Positions 28,534-39,300 of a stretch of DNA of 64,000 nucleotides are shown here, in pieces (positions within the stretch are counted from its first letter, which is position 1; every line of letters starts with the position of its first letter). Source of the DNA: Silvanigrella paludirubra (GTDB taxonomy: Bacteria > Bdellovibrionota_B > Oligoflexia > Silvanigrellales > Silvanigrellaceae). A program made the translations under genes and the position numbers. Under the pieces are notes generated by a model. That model saw only the letters and a list, made by a program, of their open reading frames with translations, was not told the origin of the DNA and made no database searches. Location: contig NZ_WFLM01000005.1 of NCBI RefSeq assembly GCF_009208775.1, positions 420,059-484,058 of the forward strand, read 5' to 3'.

Positions 28534-29761
28534 ATCAATAGGGCAAAAAATCCGAAATCAATTAGACTTACCATTATATAAAAAAAACATTATTTTTTGG
28601 ATAATTTCCCCATTATTAATTATATTATCAATTATAATTCATTTTTTTTCAAAAAAAAGAAGAGAAATTTCATACCCTAATAAAAATATTCTCAATATTA
28701 AAGAGAATTTAAATAATGATTATTTTCATATTATTTGTGTAGGCAATATAATAATTGGGGGAACTGGAAAATCGCCCGTAGTCCAAAAAATGGCACAAAC
28801 TTTTTTATCTCAAGGATATATAGTTGCAATAGCTTCACGCGGAATTGGACAAAATATAAAAAATATTTATGTTAATAATTTATCTGATATTAATGACATT
28901 AATCATCTTTCCGATGAAAATAGAGAACATTTTGAAATTCTAAAGAAACATTCAAAAAAAGAAAGTATTTTTTATGTTTTACAAAACAAAAGAAGATTAT
29001 TATCTCTTGAATTCCTAATAAATGAAATAAAAACGAAAAACACACTACATAATTTAAAATGCGTAGTAATTCTAGATGATGGTCTTCAACATTTTGAATG
29101 CCCTAGAGATATAAATATATGCTTGTGGTCAACGGATATACTTCAAAATAGTCCTTATTTTTGTATGCCTATTGGCCCTTTTCGCGAAGGTTATGGAAAA
29201 AAATCATTCCAAAATTTATTATTAAGTTTTAATTATAGATTTTGGTCAAGAACAAGCATTATAAATATTGAAATTTACAAACAAAAAATAAAAGAGTGCT
29301 TAAATAAATTTAGTCTTGAATTAAGCGATAAAGATATTATTATAACATATTTAAACTCTTATTTTATGTTAGAAATAAAAAATAATTCAATTCATATTGG
29401 CAAAGAAGTTTCTATTCCTGAATTAAATCTAATTTTTGAATCACAAAAATCAATAGGATTTATTGCAGGAATCGCAAATCCAAATAAACTATTTCTTGAT
29501 TTAAAAAATACTTTTAAAGTAAATAAATTAAACTCAATTTTTTTAGACGATCATGGAAAATTAACAAAAAAAGCAATAGAATTAATAAACACTTCAGACT
29601 CAATTATTTTCACATTAAAAGATTTTTTTAGATGGTGTCAACAACCTGTATTTTTAAATATGATAAAAAATAAAAATATAATATTATGCTCAATTGAAGT
29701 TTCATTTAGAGGATTAGATAACGAAGAAATTGATATAATAAAAAAAATAACTTCTGATTAA
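28526..29761 (+). CDS. lpxK: Tetraacyldisaccharide 4'-kinase
   Basis: Membrane-bound kinase adding the 4' phosphate of lipid A. After an N-terminal helix (about 20-40), a Walker A loop GGTGKSPVV follows VGNIIIGG; LDDGLQHFECPRDINICLW is the conserved LpxK catalytic segment and GPFREGY its partner. At 411 residues it is longer than the usual 325-350, with expanded AT-rich, Asn/Lys-rich loops. It closes the lipid A part of the operon. Confidence 0.92.
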   Translation: MPESIGQKIRNQLDLPLYKKNIIFWIISPLLIILSIIIHFFSKKRREISYPNKNILNIKENLNNDYFHIICVGNIIIGGTGKSPVVQKMAQTFLSQGYIVAIASRGIGQNIKNIYVNNLSDINDINHLSDENREHFEILKKHSKKESIFYVLQNKRRLLSLEFLINEIKTKNTLHNLKCVVILDDGLQHFECPRDINICLWSTDILQNSPYFCMPIGPFREGYGKKSFQNLLLSFNYRFWSRTSIINIEIYKQKIKECLNKFSLELSDKDIIITYLNSYFMLEIKNNSIHIGKEVSIPELNLIFESQKSIGFIAGIANPNKLFLDLKNTFKVNKLNSIFLDDHGKLTKKAIELINTSDSIIFTLKDFFRWCQQPVFLNMIKNKNIILCSIEVSFRGLDNEEIDIIKKITSD

Positions 29762-29775
29762 AAGGCAAATTTAAA

Positions 29776-30225
29776 ATGTTTAGACAAAATGTAGCCGCTC
29801 TTATAAAATTTAAAGATAAATATGTTGCATGCTTTCGCTCTGATCATAGCACTTGGCAAAATGTTCAAGGTGGAATTGAAGATTCAGATAAATCTCCATT
29901 AAAAGCTATAATTAGAGAAACCAAAGAAGAGCTAGGACTAGAAGAAAATGATTTTAAAATAATTTATCAATCAAAATACTGGCGTCGTTATTTTTTTCCC
30001 AAAGAAATATTAAAAAAGGAAAGATTTAAAGGGAATATAGGACAAGAACAACTATGGTTTTTAATTGAATTAAAAAATTTCAACTCAATTAATTTAGAGA
30101 AATCAGTAGGTGAGTTTCAAAAAGTTGATCTTTTTGATATAGAAAGATTTTTAGAAACATATTCAAAATGGAAAAAACCTGGATTTTATGATTTTTGCAG
30201 AGAACTTGGAGTGATTAAATATTGA
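29776..30225 (+). CDS. Nudix hydrolase, RppH/Ap4A-hydrolase type
   Basis: A small single-domain nudix protein of 149 residues. FKGNIGQEQLWFLIEL matches the C-terminal signature of RNA pyrophosphohydrolases that trim 5' triphosphates, or Ap4A hydrolases. The nudix box GGIEDSDKSPLKAIIRETKEELGL has one more residue than consensus between the first Gly and the REUxEExGU core, which is itself intact. It is 14 bases after lpxK, so probably co-transcribed, though its work is unrelated to lipid A. Confidence 0.75.
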   Translation: MFRQNVAALIKFKDKYVACFRSDHSTWQNVQGGIEDSDKSPLKAIIRETKEELGLEENDFKIIYQSKYWRRYFFPKEILKKERFKGNIGQEQLWFLIELKNFNSINLEKSVGEFQKVDLFDIERFLETYSKWKKPGFYDFCRELGVIKY

Positions 30226-30309
30226 CATTCATACATTTTAAAGTTTTCTTAAGAAGATATAATTAAAGTATTATTTTTTATTTATTTTTTCATAAAAGGA
30301 ACATTTAAA

Positions 30310-31023
30310 ATGAAATTATGCTTATTTATTTTAAGCATATTATTATCAAATCTGGCATTTTGTTCGTCAAATGATGAATTAAAAATAGTTACAGAAAACA
30401 CACCTCCTTATATTTATTTAAATACATCAGGAAATCCAGACGGATTACTTGCTGAAAGAGTAAACAAAATTTTATCTGTACTAAAACTAAAAAATAAAAT
30501 TCAAATCCTACCTTGGGAAACTGCTTATAATAATGCATTAAATTATAAAAATACAATGATATTTCCACTAGCTAAAAACAAAGAAAGAGATAAGCTGTTT
30601 AAATATTGTGGAGTTATTATTAATGTAAGAACATATTTTTATAAATTAAAATCAAGAAATGATATTATAATTAATTCATTAAATGATGCAAAAAAATTCA
30701 GAATTGGTGTTGTAAAAGAAGATATTAAATATAAATTTTTAGCTGAAAAAGGTTTTATTAACTTTGAGATTGCAGCATCAACTGATCTAAATATTTTAAA
30801 ATTTATTGGAAAAAGAGAAGACTTAATTGTAGGAAGTGAATTAAGTCTTCAAGAGCAGTTAAAAAAAATTAATATATCTTATGATATTGTTGAAAAAGTT
30901 TTTGAATTAAAAGAGCTTGATGGTAGAAGGTATCTTGCTTTTAACAAAAATACTTCGGATGAAGTTGTAAATAAATTTAAAAAGGCGACTAAATTAGTTT
31001 ATGACTATGATAAGGAATTATAA
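30310..31023 (+). CDS. Periplasmic solute-binding protein, SBP family 3
   Basis: Signal peptide MKLCLFILSILLSNLAFCSS (cleavage near residue 19), then ELKIVTENTPPYIYLN and DGLLAERVNKIL, the usual opening of amino-acid-type binding proteins. It has 237 residues, the size of a single two-lobed domain. No ABC permease or ATPase lies next to it, so it may be an orphan sensor or a member of the transporter-like group common in Bdellovibrionota. Ligand unknown. It converges on the NudL-like gene. Confidence 0.75.
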   Translation: MKLCLFILSILLSNLAFCSSNDELKIVTENTPPYIYLNTSGNPDGLLAERVNKILSVLKLKNKIQILPWETAYNNALNYKNTMIFPLAKNKERDKLFKYCGVIINVRTYFYKLKSRNDIIINSLNDAKKFRIGVVKEDIKYKFLAEKGFINFEIAASTDLNILKFIGKREDLIVGSELSLQEQLKKINISYDIVEKVFELKELDGRRYLAFNKNTSDEVVNKFKKATKLVYDYDKEL

Positions 31024-31033
31024 TTAAAAAAAT

Positions 31034-31645
31034 CTATAATAATGTTTCAATCCTAATTAAAAAGTCTTTTAGAATATTTCCGGTTGCTCCCCAAATATCT
31101 ATGTCGCCAACATTTTTTATATTCATTGGAAAATGCCAAACACGTCTCTTTAATTGCATAATACTTCGCTCTTCACTCCAGCTATTAATATTTAATAATT
31201 CTTGAATTGAAAGAGGAACAATAAAACTAACTTCATCTTCATTACATCTCAAATTTTTATCATCTATAAATAAAGAGCAAAACGGAACTATATGATAGCC
31301 TGAACGCGCAAATGAATCATTTAATTTAATAGTAGATAAAATTTTAGAAGGTTCAAGGGCGATTTCTTCGTTCGCCTCTCTTAATGCAGTTTGTTGTGGA
31401 CTTTCACCATGATCAATACGGCCACCTGGAAAAGAGACCTCACCTGCATGCTCTTTTAAATGCCCTGATCGGATCGTAAAAATTAGTTTCCAATTTAATA
31501 TATTTAAAATTTTATTTTCAAAATCAATCCTTGGACATAAAACGGGTATTAATATTGCTGAACGTCTTGATAAATCAGGAACATCTTCATATAATCCATT
31601 AATATGTTCAATTTTTTTAAAAATTTTAAGTATATTATTTGGCAT
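31034..31645 (-). CDS. NudL-type nudix hydrolase (probable CoA pyrophosphatase)
   Basis: The nudix box GGRIDHGESPQQTALREANEEIAL is intact, and the upstream HAGEVSFPGGR is the extra signature of the NudL/CoA-diphosphatase group. It likely cleaves CoA or oxidised CoA to phosphopantetheine and 3',5'-ADP. At 203 residues it has normal length. Its start shares one base with the stop of the Rsm22-like gene upstream, so the two are coupled. Confidence 0.85.
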   Translation of the reverse strand: MPNNILKIFKKIEHINGLYEDVPDLSRRSAILIPVLCPRIDFENKILNILNWKLIFTIRSGHLKEHAGEVSFPGGRIDHGESPQQTALREANEEIALEPSKILSTIKLNDSFARSGYHIVPFCSLFIDDKNLRCNEDEVSFIVPLSIQELLNINSWSEERSIMQLKRRVWHFPMNIKNVGDIDIWGATGNILKDFLIRIETLL

Positions 31646-32883
31646 TAATTACGTTCTTTAGCTCTCATGTATAATTCAGAACTTTCTTTAATTCTTCTAC
31701 CACGACGATACTCTTTCTGACTGGGATCTGCAATAACAAATGCAGATTCTAAATCCCCATTACTTGTACATAATAAAATTTTATTTAAACCATTTTCATG
31801 TTCAGACATTTCTAAAAATTCGGCATTCTCACCAGAAACTAAATTATTTGCAAAATAATTTAGTTGCGCTTTATTTCCTTTAACATCAATACTAAATTCA
31901 TCACTAACACATCTGGCAAAATATTTCTCTGCAGAACGCACTTTATTTTTTTGTAAAAATAAATAAGAAAAATTTAATTCATAGTGATCTACTTTTGAAA
32001 ATTTATCAATTAATGAAAGAGTTTTAGGTGGATTCCAAGCATGTCTAAACCAACACCAATCTTTCCTTGTTGATTTAAAAGATAAAGGACATGATTTTTT
32101 ATGCGCACATGGGGAAATAATTTCGCAATTTTCTGCCGTTTCAATAAATTCATCTCTTAGTCCACCAAGTGCTTTGGAATGAAGTTCTTGGCCAGGTTCC
32201 ATAATTAAAACAACACCACCCTCTTCTGTTTTTGAATAAAGGGTATTTAATGTTTTCAGGCGATGTTTTTCTGGGATTTCATTAAAAATATTAATACAAA
32301 GAACAATATGAGCTTGTTTTGTTATTTTTTCAGCTGAAGTCAATCTTTCTATAACAATTTGCGTATCTGGAAAAGTAGAGTTTTTAATAAATTTAGAACC
32401 AAACTCTACAATTTTTTCAGAGCGATCAATTGCATAAATAAATAGTTTTTTTGGAGCTACTAAATTTGGATTTTTAGAAAATATATATTCTAATAATGAG
32501 ATAATTCCAACCGATCCACTTAATGGTCCACAACCAAAATCTGCTATAATTATTTCTTCTTTTTCAATAGAAAATAAACTTTCAATCGCAAAAATATTTT
32601 CATCTTTTACTAAAGTCGAAAAAACTCTTTCAATATTTGGTAATAAAAATGAAGAAACATAGGATTGAAGACCTATTGCGGACTCCATATAATGCTTATC
32701 AAGTTTGTCTCTATCCTGATTAAAATGACTCCATAGTCTTTGAACATGCGAAGCAAGGCTTTGGGCAGCTCCTTTTTTTTCTTGACCATCTTTTGAGTAT
32801 ATGCCCAAATAATTTTCCCATTCATCCATATATTTAGATAAATTTAAAAAATATTTACCTTCAACTTCGTAAAAATTCCTCAT
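31645..32883 (-). CDS. Rsm22/METTL17-like ribosomal methyltransferase-fold protein
   Basis: SAM-binding region IADFGCGPLSGSVG (about 113-126) followed by four cysteines in ENCEIISPC, HKKSCPL and RKDWCWFRH (C253, C259, C265, C277). The pattern (S/A)PC-H-x-CPL...DWC is the hallmark of Rsm22, a mitochondrial small-subunit assembly factor whose cysteines hold an iron-sulfur cluster in METTL17. The basic RRGRRI segment near the end also fits. Bacterial members are little studied; binding to the 30S subunit is inferred. It lies between mltG and the nudix gene on one strand with gaps of under ten bases. Confidence 0.75.
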   Translation of the reverse strand: MRNFYEVEGKYFLNLSKYMDEWENYLGIYSKDGQEKKGAAQSLASHVQRLWSHFNQDRDKLDKHYMESAIGLQSYVSSFLLPNIERVFSTLVKDENIFAIESLFSIEKEEIIIADFGCGPLSGSVGIISLLEYIFSKNPNLVAPKKLFIYAIDRSEKIVEFGSKFIKNSTFPDTQIVIERLTSAEKITKQAHIVLCINIFNEIPEKHRLKTLNTLYSKTEEGGVVLIMEPGQELHSKALGGLRDEFIETAENCEIISPCAHKKSCPLSFKSTRKDWCWFRHAWNPPKTLSLIDKFSKVDHYELNFSYLFLQKNKVRSAEKYFARCVSDEFSIDVKGNKAQLNYFANNLVSGENAEFLEMSEHENGLNKILLCTSNGDLESAFVIADPSQKEYRRGRRIKESSELYMRAKERN

Positions 32884-32890
32884 TCTATAC

Positions 32891-33907
32891 TTATTCCTTT
32901 TGTCTATTTGCTTTTAAAAAAATGACATATTTCCTTACAGCAATATTATGATCTTTTAGATTTTGACTAAAAATATGAGTCCCATCACCTTTGGCTACAA
33001 AATAAAGATCTTTTGATATTGGATTTAATGTGGCTTTCAAGCTTGCAATCCCAGGGCTCGCAATGGGCCCTGGCGGTAACCCATAATTTGTATATGTATT
33101 ATAAGGTGTAGGTGTTAGCAAATCTCTTTTTGTAATAGTTCCTTTATATTTGTTCCATATTCCATAAATTACGGTTGGATCAGCCTGCAGCTTCATTTTA
33201 ATTTTAAGTCTATTCCAGTAAACTCCTGCCACTCTTTCTCTTTCAGAAGAAACAGCAGTTTCTTTTTCGACAATAGAGGACAAAGTTATATATTCTAAAG
33301 GGGTTAGACCTAGTTCTTTTGCTTTCTGAAGCATTTCTGATGTTACATTCTTTTTAAATTCAGAAAGAATGGATTTTATTACAGATCTTGGAGATAAATT
33401 GGGATCAAATACGTATGTTTCAGGAAATATAAAACCTTCCAAATTTACTGCATTTATTTTAAGTCCTAAAAAAGGGATAAATTCTTTTGAATTTATTATT
33501 TCCAGCCAATTTTCTTTTTTTGTTTTAGGAAAATCTTGAGCTAATTTTTCAGAAATTTGATAAATATTTAGCCCTTCTGGAATTGTTACTTTTATTGTAA
33601 CAATATCCCCTTTTACAAGTTTATTTAGGATTTCTTCTGGAGATACATCCTTATTAAATCGATATGTTCCAATTTTTAAATTTCCGGTTAAGTGCATTAT
33701 TTTTGCATAATCAATAAAAATCTTTGGATATCTTAAAACATTTAATTTTTCTAAATCATACGCAACCCTCATAAATGTAGAGCCTTCCTGTAAATGATAA
33801 TCTACAGTTTCTAAATTTAAAGGGTTCGGACTTTTAAACCAATAAAAAATATATCCAACAAAACCAACAAATAGAAAGAAAGATAATAAAAATAATTTTT
33901 TTAGCAT
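32891..33907 (-). CDS. mltG: Endolytic murein transglycosylase MltG
   Basis: Inner-membrane lytic transglycosylase that cuts nascent glycan strands. A single N-terminal membrane helix (about 3-23), a LysM-like domain with TIPEGLNIYQIS, and the catalytic Glu in SIVEKETAV (E214), then LQADPTVIYG and YNTYTNYGLPPGPIASPG. Length 338 is normal. It follows the beta-lactamase-fold gene by one base, suggesting a wall-remodelling operon. Confidence 0.93.
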   Translation of the reverse strand: MLKKLFLLSFFLFVGFVGYIFYWFKSPNPLNLETVDYHLQEGSTFMRVAYDLEKLNVLRYPKIFIDYAKIMHLTGNLKIGTYRFNKDVSPEEILNKLVKGDIVTIKVTIPEGLNIYQISEKLAQDFPKTKKENWLEIINSKEFIPFLGLKINAVNLEGFIFPETYVFDPNLSPRSVIKSILSEFKKNVTSEMLQKAKELGLTPLEYITLSSIVEKETAVSSERERVAGVYWNRLKIKMKLQADPTVIYGIWNKYKGTITKRDLLTPTPYNTYTNYGLPPGPIASPGIASLKATLNPISKDLYFVAKGDGTHIFSQNLKDHNIAVRKYVIFLKANRQKE

Positions 33908-33908
33908 A

Positions 33909-35354
33909 TTATATGTTCCACATCTTTTTTGCTATTGATTTTCTAATATTATTTATATTTGGAGCTATTCTAACAACACTTGAATCCCATATTTTATTTG
34001 AAATTCCATAATATTCATTTAAAATATCATTTAACTCTATTTTATTTATTTCCTTTATTTCATCATTTATAGCTCTAAAATATTTATTATTTTTATTAAT
34101 AAAATCGGAATAAATAAATATCCGAGGACATTTTTCTACTCCATATTTTCTTCTTTGTGATACTCTATTTGTTAATAATGCATGGTATTTTGAATTATGT
34201 TTTTTCTCATTTGTTTGGAACCAAAAAGAAGTTCCAGTATATCCTAAATGACCGTAAACTTTAGATCGATTTTCTGGCCAATTTTTTAACCCAGCAGTTG
34301 ATTCTTTCGAACTTGGAGTATCTAATCCAAATACAAATCTAACATTTGCATTACTCTCATAGTTAACTTCATCTAAAAATTTGCTTTGCGAAGAAATAAT
34401 TTCTTTAGTAGCTTTGGTAACATCAATAATATTACCAAAAAAACCTGAATGCCCTGATACTAAATTATTATTTTCACTCATTGAGGAAAGTATATTTGAA
34501 TTTGTGTCATTTACAAAACCAAAATTTAATTCTTTTAGTTTATCAATATTAATATCATCATTATAATATGAAATATATGGATAATAAGGAATACTATTTT
34601 TTGATTTTTGAGGAGATAAACTTGAATGAAAAAAATTTGATTCTAATTTATCATTTATTAAATCTACAATTTGTATCCAGTTTTTATCTCTCATAAAAAA
34701 AGATTCTATTAGTCTTGATAATATATAATAATTAACATCAGAATAAATATATTTCCCAAAGTCATCATTATTAAAAGATTTAATACAACTTGAATTTAAA
34801 TTACGTTTAAAATTATGTAAGTAATTTTTATCATTTATATCTAAATTTGTATGATAAATATTTGGATCTGTATGATGGGATGTAGAAAATTGAAACCATT
34901 TAGCACTCCCCATCCAAAACCAATTTTTAGCTCCAGAGTAATGAGAAAGAAAAGAGTTTAAACAAAAATTATTTTTACTATTTAAAATATATTGAAATAA
35001 TTTTTCATTTTCTTCTAAAATATTTTTATTTAAAAACAAATCATTTATTGGCGTATTTATTATTTTTATAAAATCTTGTTTAAATAATTCTCTTAAATAA
35101 AAATTTAAAAAAAAGGGTTTGGTAAGACTTGATAAATCAAAAGTCGGATGATAAGAGAAATCAATATTTTCTGAATTTTTTTTAATATTTAATTGACATT
35201 CATCTGCCCAAAACGCAGATAGTGCAGCTTCATTATTTGATAATGACCATGATGTAAATATTCCTTTTTGCGCTTCGATTTCAAGTTCTTCAAGAGATTC
35301 CAAAAATATTTTTGGAATATGCGTTTGTAAGCATTTTTGTATTGCTAAAATCAT
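33909..35354 (-). CDS. Serine beta-lactamase/transpeptidase-fold protein
   Basis: Class C-like penicillin-binding fold: SxxK is SLTK (S76, K79 from the ATG used), the second motif YSD replaces YSN, and the third is GHLGYTGTSFW in place of KTG, as in esterase EstB and DD-peptidase-like family members. No signal peptide is visible, unusual for a wall enzyme, so a cytoplasmic esterase or peptidase is possible. An upstream ATG at 35414 would overlap the divergent nadC region; the ATG at 35354 is preferred. It is directly upstream of mltG. Confidence 0.75.
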   Translation of the reverse strand: MILAIQKCLQTHIPKIFLESLEELEIEAQKGIFTSWSLSNNEAALSAFWADECQLNIKKNSENIDFSYHPTFDLSSLTKPFFLNFYLRELFKQDFIKIINTPINDLFLNKNILEENEKLFQYILNSKNNFCLNSFLSHYSGAKNWFWMGSAKWFQFSTSHHTDPNIYHTNLDINDKNYLHNFKRNLNSSCIKSFNNDDFGKYIYSDVNYYILSRLIESFFMRDKNWIQIVDLINDKLESNFFHSSLSPQKSKNSIPYYPYISYYNDDINIDKLKELNFGFVNDTNSNILSSMSENNNLVSGHSGFFGNIIDVTKATKEIISSQSKFLDEVNYESNANVRFVFGLDTPSSKESTAGLKNWPENRSKVYGHLGYTGTSFWFQTNEKKHNSKYHALLTNRVSQRRKYGVEKCPRIFIYSDFINKNNKYFRAINDEIKEINKIELNDILNEYYGISNKIWDSSVVRIAPNINNIRKSIAKKMWNI

Positions 35355-35415
35355 GATATGAGTACCCCTGCCTTGGATGTCCAAGGCATTAAAATTATCT
35401 CTAATAGGGTGCACT

Positions 35416-36372
35416 ATGGATCACACGAAAGTAAAGCCTCGCTGTCCTTTTTTGATGCCAAAAAACGAGCTAACTCAAAACGATTTCATACATTTTTGCA
35501 CATCAAAGCTTGGAGTTACACCAAACCGCATCCTAAAAGATATTCTACAATGGCTTGAAGAAGATCATGGTTCTGGAGACCCTACTTTATTTGCCGCTAT
35601 GGACAAAAACCAAACTGCAGAGTTTTATATTGTAGCAAAACAAGATTTTATTCTTTCTGGTTTACACATGATGCAAGAAACATTTTATCAAGCATCAGGA
35701 GGAACGATTAAACTCTATTCAGACTGCAATGATGGTGATTTCATTAAAAAAGGCTCCGTTGTTCTTGGTGGCACTGGCAGTGCAAGTTGCATTTTACTAG
35801 CAGAACGTGTTGCTTTAAATTTATGCTCAAAAATAAGCGGTATTACTTCTAAAACAAAAACAATTCTGCAAGAAATTCGTAAATATTCAAGTAATATATC
35901 TCTATTAGAGACAAGAAAAACAACTCCTGGTTTAAGAATTTATGAGAAATATGCCACTCGAATTGCTGGAGCTCGAAATCATAGACATGGCCTTGATACG
36001 GGAGCTATGTTGAAAGAAAATCATTTAAGAGCAATTGGTTCAATTGAAGAATCTCTCGATAATTTATCAAAAAATATACCAATATTAACTAAAATTGAAA
36101 TTGAAGTTACAAATTTAACTGAATTTAGAGCTGCTTTGAAAAAAGGAGCTGATGTTATCATGCTTGATAATTTTTCTGAAAAAGATGTCCTACTTGCAAT
36201 TAAAGAAAAAAATAAACTTAATCAAAATATTAAAATTGAACTTAGTGGAAATTTAGATGAAAAAAATATTGAAGAAATATCAAAACTAGGTGTCGATTTT
36301 CTCAGCATGGGAGCTTTAATTCATAAAGCTATTTGGGTTGATATGAGTTTACAACTCTATTTACCTCATTAA
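35416..36372 (+). CDS. nadC: Nicotinate-nucleotide pyrophosphorylase (carboxylating)
   Basis: Quinolinate phosphoribosyltransferase, the third step of de novo NAD synthesis. Signatures: EDHGSGDPT near the start, ERVALNLCSKISGI, LLETRKTTPGLRIYEKYA, GARNHRHGLDTGAMLKENHL and VIMLDNFS, with the ELSGN strand near the C-terminus. An upstream in-frame ATG (35377) exists, but the ATG at 35416 has AGGG six bases before it and gives the usual length (318). No nadA/nadB is adjacent. The fusion gene follows after 14 bases. Confidence 0.93.
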   Translation: MDHTKVKPRCPFLMPKNELTQNDFIHFCTSKLGVTPNRILKDILQWLEEDHGSGDPTLFAAMDKNQTAEFYIVAKQDFILSGLHMMQETFYQASGGTIKLYSDCNDGDFIKKGSVVLGGTGSASCILLAERVALNLCSKISGITSKTKTILQEIRKYSSNISLLETRKTTPGLRIYEKYATRIAGARNHRHGLDTGAMLKENHLRAIGSIEESLDNLSKNIPILTKIEIEVTNLTEFRAALKKGADVIMLDNFSEKDVLLAIKEKNKLNQNIKIELSGNLDEKNIEEISKLGVDFLSMGALIHKAIWVDMSLQLYLPH

Positions 36373-36386
36373 TTAATGGAACTACA

Positions 36387-39300
36387 ATGACTAAAAATGA
36401 TTTTTATACAATTTACACAGAACAGACCCCATCAACTATGGATCTTGCCAAGCATTACGCTCAAAATAATCCTCATAAAGGAAACATTTTAGCAATCATG
36501 ACCAGCAGGCAAACTCTTGGCAGAGGTCGAGGTGGTTCTCAATGGAAACAAGCTGACATTAAAGAAAATAACTCTTTAAATGAAACATCTGAATTATTTT
36601 ATTTTAACAATATTAACGATGCTGTATTAAAACAAAATGAATTTTTACCCGTTACTTTAGTTATTCCTAGTGAAAGAATTAAAGTTCCCTTCGAATGGGT
36701 GACTTCTTTAATAGGCTGTGCTATTCATGACTCACTAGCTGCTACTGAAAGCTTTATTAAATCCATGATTCACAGCATTCCATTTAATGAAGATAAAATG
36801 ATATGTATTAAATGGCCTAATGATATTATTTACTTTCCTAAAAAACCAATTAATAAAGATATTTTAGAATATAAAAAAATCTGCGGTATATTGTGCGAAA
36901 CAAATGCTATTGGAAATAAAATTGGAGATTTTTTTATTGGTATTGGCTTAAATTTTTTTAGTCACCCCCAATTAGATAAATCAATATCATTTTGGGAAAG
37001 TTTATTCGTAAATGACAATAAGTCAGTCAAAAGAGAAATTAATAAATATCATAAATCAGATGAATTTAGATCTGCAATATTAAACAAATTTTGCGAAACA
37101 TTAAAAATTGAAATTATTGATTATATTTGCTCTCCACGTAATACAGAGCAATTAAAATCTTTAGTATTAGAAAGATCGTTACCAAAAGGCACTATTTTAT
37201 CTGTAGATAAAGGAACGAGGCAAGGAGAGTTTATAGGGATTGATAATAATGCTGGATTATTATTAAGCGGTAGTTCAAAACCAGTTGTATCTGGCGATAT
37301 TTCATTAAAAGAAACTACAGTCAATAAAAAAACAGAAACAAATACAGAATCAATACAAAAAGGAACACCCATTCTTGCTATCGATTTTGGAAACACAACA
37401 ATTCATATTGGATATCAATCTTCTCATTTAAAAAAATATCATATTAATATTCCATATGATATTTTGCTTAAAAATGAGCAAATTAAAATTAGAGAATTTT
37501 TTAAAACAATATTAGAAGGTTTTATTTTAGATCGAAAACTAAAAATTGATTTAGTTTACACCTCAGTTAATACCCCTGAAAAAACAAAAAATTCATTAGG
37601 AATAATTAAAGATTACTTAACAAGCCTATTTCCGGAAATTTCTTTTAATGAAGTAAAAATTACCGAAAAAGAAATTTTTAATTGCATGGATATTACAGGA
37701 GATTTTGAAGTAAGTCGCTTAGGAGCTGATAGAGCGCTTAAATTTTTATTTGCATTTCAACAAGCTAAAAAATTAAAAGAAAATATAATTACTTTTTCAT
37801 TTGGTACAGCAGTAACTTGCGAAGGGGTTTCAGGGTCTTTATCCATTTTAGAGAATTTTATTTTTCCTGGTGTGCAAATGGCATTTAATGCAATTCATCA
37901 TTACACAGCCTTAGTTCCTTTATTCCAAGCTAATTCAGAAATGTTTACTCCAAAAGATAAAAATTGGAATCAAGAAATTTATGTTCAAAGAGGTGTATTT
38001 TTATCAACAGCATCAAGCGTTATTACATCTATAAAAATGCATTCTCCTTGTAAATGTTACTTTAGCGGCGGCAATGCGGAAGCTATATTAAATATAATAA
38101 ACATGATAGATCCAAATCATAATTTAGGAATTGAAATACTCCCAAGCATTGAAACAGATATGATCATTCAATATAAAGATCAATTGCTAAAAAAACAAAT
38201 TAATGAAGCAAAAGAAGAAAAATCAAAAATAAATAATAATATAAAAAAAATGAAAAATTTGATTGAAGAAAAATCAAATCAGACTCAACCAAAATCAACT
38301 CCTGTAATTAATGAAGATGAAATTGGCGAAGTTATGAAAACAATGCTAAAAGCACGAGCGCCAAAATCTATCGAAAGAAATAAAGAACCTAAAAAAGAAG
38401 ATTTTAGAAAAATTGGAACCCATTTAGAAAATTTAGAAAATGAAGAAAGAATTGATGCTTATATGGCAAATAAGTTTCAATTTCATAATAGAGAAACATG
38501 GCGTGAAAGAATTTCAAATGGTGAAGTTTTAATTGAACATGGCGCAAATCGAAAAGAACGTGAAAAAATTCATTTAAATAAAATAAAACCTACCTACAAA
38601 TTAAAAAATTATGACCAAATATGGCTTTTTCATCCACCAGAATATGAACCTGATGTAATTGAAAAAATGGACATTATTTTTGATGATGGAGATTTATGTA
38701 TATTCTCTAAACCTCCAAATATGGTAATTCATGCTGCTGGTATTTATGGAAAAAATACATTCGTTAATATTTCTGCAAAAATGGGTTATGCAGACTGCTC
38801 AGCCGTGCATCGAATTGATCGTGAAACAAGCGGAATTTTAGCTTGTGCTAGAAAATCAGAAACTAGAAATATTATTTCAGAAGCTTTTAGACAAGGTAAC
38901 ATTGAAAAATTATATATTGCAGTTACCAAAGGAAAAAGCCAATTACCTGAAAATTTTAGAGTTACATTACCCATTGGAGAACCAGAAAATTCTTTAATTC
39001 GACTTAAACTCTGGGTTAATGGTAATTTACCACAACAAGCCGAAACTTGGTTTTCAAAGCTAGCAACTTACGAAGACTATACAATGTTTGCTTGTTTGCC
39101 TCAAACAGGCAGAACAAATCAAATTAGAATTCATTTAGCAGCAATAGGGCATTGGATTGTTGGTGATAAAATGTATCATGAAGATGAACAAGTTTTTATT
39201 CAGTTTTATGAAAATGGTTATACCGATTGGGTTCATGAACAAACTCTTTTTCCTAGACATATGCTACATAATGCAGGAATAATGGGTTCAAATATAAAAT

